DNA of 11,001 bases from an uncultured Oscillospiraceae bacterium. GTDB lineage: Bacteria; Bacillota; Clostridia; Oscillospirales; Acutalibacteraceae. The DNA is taken from assembly GCA_900554525.1 (NCBI GenBank), contig USHL01000027.1, forward strand, positions 1 to 11,001, read 5' to 3'. Under the pieces are notes generated by a model. That model had not been told where the DNA came from. It did not search any database and saw nothing but the letters and a program-made list of their open reading frames with translations. The stretch's first letter is position 1, and each line of letters begins with the position of its first letter. Positions 1 to 5,401 of this stretch are shown piece after piece. Both the position numbers and the translations under genes were made by a program.

Positions 1-558
1 GGTCTGCTGGCAGATATAACTCCCCCCGATTTTGAAACACGCGTAGGAATAATCAATAAAAAAACCGATCAGCTTGGCATTGAGCTTGAAGAAAGCCTTG
101 TTTATTATATTGCGGAAAATATAAAGACCAACACCCGCCAGTTAGAGGGCATAGTCAAAAAGCTTCAGGCATATATCACCATACAGAACCGCGTGCCTAA
201 TATATCCATAGTTCAGGGCTTTATCCGCGATATAATCAACGATATACAGCCAGAGCCGATAAAGGTGGAAACCATCATTACCGAGGTTGCTAAAACCTAC
301 AATGTTTCGGAAAACGATATGCTTTCCGATCGCAAAACCGCTCCGCTGGTGCTCGCACGGCAGGTCGCAATGTATATTGCCAGGGAAACAACAGATCTTT
401 CCTACAAGGCAATAGGGCAATGCTTCGGAAAGGACCATACAACCGTGCTTTACAATGTAAACCGGATAGAAAAATTTTTGAAGGACAAGCCGTATGAAAG
501 AGAGCTTGTGGAAGACATCATCAAAAATCTCAAAAGCTACAATTCTCAAAACTACTGA
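1..558 (+). CDS. dnaA: Chromosomal replication initiator protein DnaA (3' part only)
   Basis: The gene enters the window already open, in frame from base 1, and ends at TAA 556-558, leaving the last 185 residues. DnaA is the AAA+ ATPase that binds DnaA boxes and melts the origin. The visible part starts at the end of the AAA+ core (GLLADITPPDFETR, residues 1-14 here). It then has the lid/sensor-2 helix with the TRQLEG motif (residues 45-50; its Arg contacts ATP in the family) and domain IV from about residue 88. Domain IV carries the DNA-binding helix-turn-helix, with LARQVAMYIARE at 118-129 and the signature FGKDHTTVLYN at 142-152. The Asp-His-Thr that reads the DnaA box is present (D145, H146, T147). 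The signature has one Gly where many homologs have two, and Asn where Ala/Ser is usual after the loop. The next gene, dnaN, is the standard neighbour. The start and domains I-II lie outside the window. Confidence 0.97.
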   Translation, partial: GLLADITPPDFETRVGIINKKTDQLGIELEESLVYYIAENIKTNTRQLEGIVKKLQAYITIQNRVPNISIVQGFIRDIINDIQPEPIKVETIITEVAKTYNVSENDMLSDRKTAPLVLARQVAMYIARETTDLSYKAIGQCFGKDHTTVLYNVNRIEKFLKDKPYERELVEDIIKNLKSYNSQNY

Positions 559-570
559 TTCTCCACCTTT

Positions 571-599
571 TTAACCTTAATTAACCGAAAAGTTATACT
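571..599 (+). promoter_or_regulatory. Candidate sigma-A-type promoter for the dnaN operon
   Basis: A -35-like TTAACC (571-576, 4 of 6 matches to TTGACA) and a -10-like TATACT (594-599, 5 of 6 matches to TATAAT) are separated by exactly 17 bp. Transcription would begin near 605-607, on top of the perfect DnaA box. dnaN would then have a leader of about 155 nt. AT-rich sequence gives chance matches, so this is a candidate only. TTAACC is also repeated at 581-586. Confidence 0.38.
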
Positions 600-605
600 T
601 TTAAG

Positions 606-614
606 TGTGGATAA
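606..614 (-). promoter_or_regulatory. Perfect DnaA box
   Basis: TGTGGATAA on the + strand is the exact reverse complement of the consensus DnaA box TTATCCACA. It is in the non-coding spacer between dnaA and dnaN and begins within a few bases of the predicted transcription start of the candidate dnaN promoter. It could serve in origin activity, in DnaA control of dnaN expression, or both. Confidence 0.75.
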
Positions 615-747
615 ATATTTTTCCGTAATTTTTTAAATTTTTATCAAACTTTTTTTCAACACCGAAAAGCCTTTAAGAAAAAGGCCTGTCCGACTTTTCC
701 ACCGAATTAACACCCCTTATTATGACTGTTATTTTTTTTATTTTTTT

Positions 748-754
748 AAGGAGG
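748..754 (+). promoter_or_regulatory. Ribosome binding site that fixes the dnaN start
   Basis: AAGGAGG, a full Shine-Dalgarno match, sits 6 nt before ATG 761. It lies inside a possible longer reading frame opening at ATG 722, which would add 13 residues that do not look like a clamp N-terminus. The site therefore decides for 761 as the start. Confidence 0.9.
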
Positions 755-760
755 AAAAAT

Positions 761-1861
761 ATGATTTTTTCTGTCGAACGCTCCGCTCTCTTAGAAGCAG
801 TATCAAGACTTCAAAGAGTAGTCGGTTCAAAAACTTCAATGCCCGTGCTTGAGGGTATACTTCTTTCAGCGGAACAGGGAAAAGTAACTCTCATAGCATA
901 TAATCTTGAAATGGGCATGAAAAAAGAAATTTATGCTAAATGCGACGAGCCGGGAGATATTGTACTAAACGCCCGTCTGTTGGCTGACATACTGCGAAGA
1001 ATGAACGGCATGCAGGTAGACATATCAGCCGACCAGCGTCTTAACTGCAGCATACGCTGCGGAGGCGCAACCTTTGATATTATGGGAATGGCAGCCGCGG
1101 ATTTTCCTGAAATGCCCTCTCTTTCAGACGGAAGCAATATTGTTATCGACGGAAAAATCCTTTCCGAAATGGTAAAAGGAACTCTCTTCGCCGCGGCGCA
1201 GCAGGAGGGTGCAAAGCCTGTTCTTACCGGTATAAACGTAACAATCAGCGACGGAATCATGCAATTTGTAGCCATTGACGGATACCGTCTGGCAATACGC
1301 AAGCATAATGTCGGAATAAAAGAAAACATTTCGTTTATTGTATCCGGCAGAGCGATAGGCGAGGCTGTAAAGCTCATCGACGAATCAACAGAAAAGGTGG
1401 AAATAAAGGTCGGAGAACGGCTTATCAGCTTTAACATAAACGGCTATGATTTTATTTCCCGTCTTTTAGAGGGTGAATTCGTAAATTATCAGAAAACCAT
1501 ACCAACAGAGCATAAACAAAGGGTGGTGGTTTCAGTCCGCGAGCTTACCGAAACGGTAGAACGTGTTTCTCTTCTTATAAATGAATCCTTTTCAACTCCC
1601 GTACGCTGCTATTTTAATGAACTGAATGTCGTATTTACCTGCGCTACGGCAATGGGCAGAGCAACAGAAACCTTTGATACCCGGCTTGAGGGCGAAAGCT
1701 TTGAAATAGGCCTAAACAGCCGCTATCTTTTAGAAGCTCTGAAGGCCGTAGAAGACGAAAAGGTACAGATACTTTTTAACGGCGGGAACGCGGGAGTTAT
1801 AATTTCTCAGCTTGACGGCGACGATTTTAAATATATGATAATGCCGATGAGGCTCAGATAA
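761..1861 (+). CDS. dnaN: DNA polymerase III beta subunit (sliding clamp)
   Basis: DnaN forms the dimeric ring that encircles DNA and tethers the replicative polymerase and many repair proteins. From ATG 761 the protein has 366 residues, the same length as the E. coli clamp. It shows the family opening MIFSVERSALLEAVSRLQRV, the SMPVLEGILLSA strand at about 25-36, the A/DFPEMP motif near residue 113, the internal VAIDGYRLAIR motif near residue 173 (family TDGHRLA) and the closing MIMPMRLR at 359-366, which lines the protein-binding pocket. Three clamp domains of roughly 120 residues fit the length. The start is set by the AAGGAGG at 748-754. The stop TAA 1859-1861 shares its last base with the ATG of the next gene (TAATG), which indicates translational coupling. 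dnaA lies upstream and the S4-protein and recF genes lie downstream, as in Bacillus. Confidence 0.97.
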   Translation: MIFSVERSALLEAVSRLQRVVGSKTSMPVLEGILLSAEQGKVTLIAYNLEMGMKKEIYAKCDEPGDIVLNARLLADILRRMNGMQVDISADQRLNCSIRCGGATFDIMGMAAADFPEMPSLSDGSNIVIDGKILSEMVKGTLFAAAQQEGAKPVLTGINVTISDGIMQFVAIDGYRLAIRKHNVGIKENISFIVSGRAIGEAVKLIDESTEKVEIKVGERLISFNINGYDFISRLLEGEFVNYQKTIPTEHKQRVVVSVRELTETVERVSLLINESFSTPVRCYFNELNVVFTCATAMGRATETFDTRLEGESFEIGLNSRYLLEALKAVEDEKVQILFNGGNAGVIISQLDGDDFKYMIMPMRLR

Positions 1862-2073
1862 TGGATTATAAAAAATTAGCAATAAAAGAAGATTTCATAC
1901 GTCTTGACAGCGCAATGAAGCTTGCGGGATTAGTCTCTACCGGAGGTCATGCCAAGCTTGCGGTGCAGGGCGGAGAAGTAAAGGTAAACGGTGAAATCTG
2001 TCTTCAGCGCGGCAGAAAGCTTCACCGCGGCGATACTGCCGAGTACGGCGGCTTCGGGTTTGTTATTGAATGA
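1861..2073 (+). CDS. yaaA: Small S4-domain RNA-binding protein (YaaA/RlbA family, next to recF)
   Basis: This 70-residue protein is essentially one S4 RNA-binding fold. It carries IRLDSAMKLAGLVSTGGHAK (residues 13-32), EVKVNG (39-44) and RGRKLHRGD (50-58), which matches the conserved pattern of the family located between dnaN and recF in Firmicutes (about 71 residues in B. subtilis, where it is called YaaA or RlbA). Family members bind RNA and have been linked to ribosome assembly; a substrate cannot be read from the sequence. Its ATG overlaps the dnaN stop by one base, and its own TGA overlaps the recF ATG in an ATGA (2070-2073). It therefore probably has no independent ribosome loading and depends on translation of dnaN. 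Confidence 0.93.
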   Translation: MDYKKLAIKEDFIRLDSAMKLAGLVSTGGHAKLAVQGGEVKVNGEICLQRGRKLHRGDTAEYGGFGFVIE

Positions 2074-3137
2074 GAATTAAAGAATTAGAGCTTCAGAATT
2101 TCCGGAATATTGAAAAGCTTTTGCTTTCCGGATTTGAAGATATGAATATTATCTGCGGAGAAAACGCTCAGGGAAAGACAAATCTTTTAGAAGGAATATG
2201 GCTTTTTACGGGGGCTAAAAGCTTCAGAAATTCAAAAGATAAGGATTTTTTGAAATTCGGCTGTGAAAAAGCAAGGCTGAAGCTGTTATTCACGGCGGCG
2301 GGAATAGAAAATGACGCGGAAATTACCGTTTCGGAGCATCGTGAGGCGATATTAAACGGCGGAAATTTGAAAAGCCCTTCGGCTCTGGCGGGCAGATTTA
2401 CGGCGACGGTATTTTCCCCGGCCGATCTTTTGCTGGTAACCGGAGGTCCTGCTGTCAGAAGAAAATTTTTGGATCTCGCGATAGGGCAGCTTTACCCCTC
2501 TTATATAAATATTCTGAGAGGTTATATGAGGTCGGTAGCTCAGCGCAACCGAATAATTAAGGATTTAAAGTATGATTCTTCTCTTTCAATTATGCTTGAG
2601 GTATTTGAAAAGGAAATCGCCGAAAGCGGAAAAAAGATAATAGTCTTCAGAAAAAAATATATAAGCCTGCTCGGAGAATTTTTACCTGAAGTATATGCGG
2701 GGCTTTCCGGCGGCAGAGAAAAGCTTGAAACCGAATATCTTCCGGTCTGCGGCGGCAATGAGCTTTCAGCAAGGCTTGAGGAATCGCGCAGAACGGATAT
2801 GCTTACCGGCAGCACCTCGGTTGGTCCTCACCGGGATGAGCTGGAATTTAAGATTAACGGGATATCCGCGCGTATTTACGGCTCACAGGGCCAAAAACGA
2901 AGCGTGGCGCTTTCGGTAAAGCTGGCGGAAGCTGAAGTGATAAATAAAATATCGGGCGAATATCCGGTATTTTTGCTTGACGACGTGATGAGCGAGCTTG
3001 ACCCTGTGCGGCAGAATTATATTTTAAATCATATAAAAGGTTTACAGTCATTTTTAACCTGCTGTGATCCTTCAAATATATCAAATCTGAAAAAAGGTAA
3101 AATCTTTAATGTAAAAGAAGGAAGAGTAACGGGATAA
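2070..3137 (+). CDS. recF: DNA replication and repair protein RecF
   Basis: RecF is an SMC/ABC-type ATPase that, with RecO and RecR, loads RecA at single-strand gaps at stalled forks. The protein has 355 residues, usual for the family. The N-terminal strand MRIKELELQNFRNI leads to Walker A GENAQGKT at 30-37. The mid-region has the DLLLVTGGPAVRRKFLD segment typical of RecF. STSVGPHRDELEF precedes the ABC signature GSQGQKR at 271-277. Walker B with the D-loop reads FLLDDVMSELD at 301-311. All catalytic motifs are intact. It starts at ATG 2070 inside the ATGA shared with the S4 gene, and its TAA 3135-3137 shares a base with the ATG of remB. This is the standard place for recF in Bacillota. Confidence 0.97.
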   Translation: MRIKELELQNFRNIEKLLLSGFEDMNIICGENAQGKTNLLEGIWLFTGAKSFRNSKDKDFLKFGCEKARLKLLFTAAGIENDAEITVSEHREAILNGGNLKSPSALAGRFTATVFSPADLLLVTGGPAVRRKFLDLAIGQLYPSYINILRGYMRSVAQRNRIIKDLKYDSSLSIMLEVFEKEIAESGKKIIVFRKKYISLLGEFLPEVYAGLSGGREKLETEYLPVCGGNELSARLEESRRTDMLTGSTSVGPHRDELEFKINGISARIYGSQGQKRSVALSVKLAEAEVINKISGEYPVFLLDDVMSELDPVRQNYILNHIKGLQSFLTCCDPSNISNLKKGKIFNVKEGRVTG

Positions 3138-3403
3138 TGTATATTCATTTAGGGCAGGAAACGGTGGTAAGCTCACGCGATATTATAGGTATTTTTGACC
3201 TTGAAAGCACTACTGTTTCAAAGCATACGAGAAAATTTCTGGAAAAATCCGAAAAAAACGGTCAGGTAGTAAACGTTTCATATGAGCTGCCTAAATCCTT
3301 TACAGTGTGCTGTGAGCCCGGCAGCAATAAAAAAACGGTATATATATCTCAGATTTCTTCTTTAACGCTCAGAAAGCGTTCGGGCTTTATTGAGTCTCTT
3401 TAA
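3137..3403 (+). CDS. remB: DUF370 protein, extracellular matrix regulator RemB family (YaaB)
   Basis: This 88-residue protein opens with MYIHLGQETVVSSRDIIGIFDLE and ends with SSLTLRKRSGFIESL. Both blocks match B. subtilis RemB/YaaB (DUF370), encoded at the same place between recF and gyrB. In B. subtilis RemB is a genetic activator of biofilm-matrix genes, and the related RemA binds DNA. Whether this gut-type Clostridia member regulates a matrix is unknown, and the gene may be kept for another role. The start ATG overlaps the recF TAA by one base (TAATG). A 6-bp inverted repeat with a 5-nt loop (3364-3380) lies within the 3' coding end, without a T tract. The gene is followed by a 32-nt gap before gyrB. 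Confidence 0.9.
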   Translation: MYIHLGQETVVSSRDIIGIFDLESTTVSKHTRKFLEKSEKNGQVVNVSYELPKSFTVCCEPGSNKKTVYISQISSLTLRKRSGFIESL

Positions 3404-3435
3404 GCGGTTTTTGTCAATGAAAGGAATGTAAGCAA

Positions 3436-5388
3436 ATGAATGACAACGTAACGTCGCCCGTAACCGAAAACTACGACGAAAATTCCATACAGGTATTAGA
3501 AGGTCTCGAGGCGGTAAGAAAGCGACCCGGTATGTATATCGGTTCTACCGGAGAGAGAGGTCTGCACCATCTTGTATATGAGATAGTGGATAACTCGATA
3601 GACGAGGCTTTGGCAGGCTTCTGTGATAAAATACTTGTGGAAATTCTCGACGACGATATAATCCGTGTTACGGATAACGGGCGCGGTATCCCGGTCGGAA
3701 TTCATCCGCAGAAGGGAATACCTACCGTCAGCGTAGTATTTACTATTCTGCACGCGGGCGGTAAGTTCGGCGGAAGCGGATATAAGGTTTCCGGCGGACT
3801 GCACGGTGTCGGCGCCTCGGTTGTAAATGCGCTTTCAAGCTGGATGGAGGTTGAAATCTGCGACGGAGAGCATATCTATTTTCAGCGTTACGAATGCGGG
3901 AATATAAAAACCGATCTTAAAATAATCGGCGATACGGAAAAAACCGGAACCAAGGTTACTTTTAAAGCAGATCCGACTATTTTTACCGATACTACAAGAT
4001 ACGATTTTGATATTTTGCTGGCGAGACTGCGCGAGCAGGCGTTTTTAAACGCCGGAATCAGAATAGTTCTTGTCGACAAACGCTCGGACGCGGATATTCC
4101 CGACCGTGAGGAGGATCTCTGCTTTGAGGGAGGTATAAAATCCTATGTGGAATATCTGCTTGCGCAAAGCAAAAAGGACCGCCTTAATGAAAACGTGATA
4201 TATTTTAACGGTTCGGCAGGCGATTCGGTAGCGGAAATAGCACTTTTGTGGAGCACGGGCTACGATACTAAAATAATGTCCTTTGCCAACACTATTCATA
4301 CTGTGGACGGAGGAACTCACGAAAGCGCCTTTAAAACATCGCTCGCAAGGTCAATAAATAAATATGCCCGTAATTTCAAATTTTTAAAGGATAATGATCC
4401 GAATTTAAAAAGCGACGATGTAAATGAAGGTCTTGTGGCGGTAGTAAGCGTAAAGCTTACGGACGCACAGTTTGAATCCCAGACAAAAGCGAAGCTCGGA
4501 AACACCTCTATAGGTACGCTGGTAAATAATATTGTAGCGGAAAAAATGATACAGTATTTAGAGGATCATCCGTCTGACGCGAAGATAATCATAGAAAAAA
4601 CAATAGCTTCTTCAAATGCGCGCGAAGCGGCGCAGAAGGCGCGCGAGCTGCAGCGCAGCAAATCGGGAATAGGCGGCAAAACCAGAATGCCCGAAAAGCT
4701 GACAGACTGTATTTCTGATGACCCTACCAAAACCGAAATTTTTATAGTTGAGGGAGATTCGGCAGGAGGCTCTGCGGTTGAAGGCAGAAACAGCACATAT
4801 CAGGCGATACTTCCGCTTTGGGGAAAAATGCTAAATGTCGAAAAAGCAAGGGTGGACAAGGTATTCAGCAATATGAAGCTGACGCCGGTTATAGTGGCGC
4901 TCGGCACGGGTATTGCCGAAAATTTTGATATAACCAAGCTGCGGTATGATAAAATCGTTATTATGGCCGATGCCGATGTTGACGGCTCTCACATCAGAAC
5001 GCTGCTGCTCACCTTCTTTTTCCGTTATATGCCGGAGCTTATTGAGTCAGGTCATGTCTATCTCGCACAGCCGCCGCTTTACCGGGTTTCAAAGGGAAAA
5101 AAATATTTCGACGCCTTTACCGATGAGGAAAGGGACCGTTATATAGCCGAATTCGGCGGAAATCCGGACGATGTTGATGTTCAGCGCTATAAGGGTCTCG
5201 GCGAAATGAATCCCGAACAGCTTTGGGAAACTACGCTTGACCCGGAGCACAGGACAATGCTTAAGGTAAGCATTGCCGACGCAGAAATTGCAGATCAGAC
5301 ATTTTCTATGCTTATGGGCGAGGAAGTCGAGCCGAGAAGAAAATTCATCGAAGAAAATGCGGTATTTGCAACCGATCTTGATATTTAA
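3436..5388 (+). CDS. gyrB: DNA gyrase subunit B
   Basis: GyrB is the ATPase subunit of gyrase, which with GyrA introduces negative supercoils. The protein has 650 residues, the usual Gram-positive length, without the extra insertion seen in E. coli. The GHKL ATPase region shows EAVRKRPGMYIGST (25-38), EIVDNSIDEA with the Mg-binding Asn53, VTDNGRGIP (78-86) and GGLHGVG (120-126). The transducer has QTKAKLGN at 349-356. The TOPRIM domain has VEGDSAGGSA (438-447, E439) and the DADVDGSH segment (D512, D514, H519), followed by QRYKGLGEMNP at 583-593. It ends NAVFATDLDI. AAAGGA at 3420-3425 lies 10 nt before ATG 3436. Trp462 occupies the site of E. coli Lys447, a quinolone-affecting position. gyrA follows after 13 nt in the same operon. 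Confidence 0.98.
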   Translation: MNDNVTSPVTENYDENSIQVLEGLEAVRKRPGMYIGSTGERGLHHLVYEIVDNSIDEALAGFCDKILVEILDDDIIRVTDNGRGIPVGIHPQKGIPTVSVVFTILHAGGKFGGSGYKVSGGLHGVGASVVNALSSWMEVEICDGEHIYFQRYECGNIKTDLKIIGDTEKTGTKVTFKADPTIFTDTTRYDFDILLARLREQAFLNAGIRIVLVDKRSDADIPDREEDLCFEGGIKSYVEYLLAQSKKDRLNENVIYFNGSAGDSVAEIALLWSTGYDTKIMSFANTIHTVDGGTHESAFKTSLARSINKYARNFKFLKDNDPNLKSDDVNEGLVAVVSVKLTDAQFESQTKAKLGNTSIGTLVNNIVAEKMIQYLEDHPSDAKIIIEKTIASSNAREAAQKARELQRSKSGIGGKTRMPEKLTDCISDDPTKTEIFIVEGDSAGGSAVEGRNSTYQAILPLWGKMLNVEKARVDKVFSNMKLTPVIVALGTGIAENFDITKLRYDKIVIMADADVDGSHIRTLLLTFFFRYMPELIESGHVYLAQPPLYRVSKGKKYFDAFTDEERDRYIAEFGGNPDDVDVQRYKGLGEMNPEQLWETTLDPEHRTMLKVSIADAEIADQTFSMLMGEEVEPRRKFIEENAVFATDLDI

Positions 5389-5401
5389 GGGAGTGTAATA
5401 A

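Larger units (their letters stand above)
559..760 (+). other. AT-rich dnaA-dnaN intergenic region, candidate part of oriC
   Basis: This 202-bp spacer is the only sizeable non-coding gap in the window. It is clearly more AT-rich than the genes around it, especially 615-660 and the broken T tract 732-747 (T8, A, T7). It holds one perfect DnaA box (606-614) and two weaker matches with two mismatches each (TTCTCCACC at 559-567 and TTTTCCACC at 695-703). In many Firmicutes the origin lies on one or both sides of dnaA, with the unwinding element often downstream of it, so an origin role is reasonable. A single perfect box is few for a full origin, so the main box cluster may lie upstream of dnaA, outside the window. 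No DnaA-trio array was recognised. Confidence 0.5.

Noticed and set aside
669..685. GCCTTT/AAAGGC hairpin in the dnaA-dnaN spacer as a dnaA terminator
   Set aside because: It has only 6 bp, half of them AT, and is followed by CTGTCCGAC rather than a T tract; it is likely chance in AT-rich DNA.
722..760. Upstream in-frame ATG giving dnaN a 13-residue extension
   Set aside because: The extension runs through the AAGGAGG site and is not clamp-like; ATG 761 gives the exact family N-terminus and 366 residues.
931..1437. Long minus-strand open frame opposite dnaN, and similar ones opposite gyrA
   Set aside because: They mirror the codon structure of verified + strand genes, contain no recognisable domain, and lack ribosome sites.
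2286..2294. One-mismatch DnaA box TTATTCACG in recF
   Set aside because: A single isolated match inside coding sequence is expected by chance at this length.
3364..3380. AACGCT/AGCGTT inverted repeat at the 3' end of remB as a terminator
   Set aside because: It lies inside coding sequence, encodes conserved residues (TLRKRS), and no T tract follows.
3585..3593. One-mismatch DnaA box inside gyrB
   Set aside because: It encodes the invariant IVDNS ATP-site segment, so the match is explained by protein coding.
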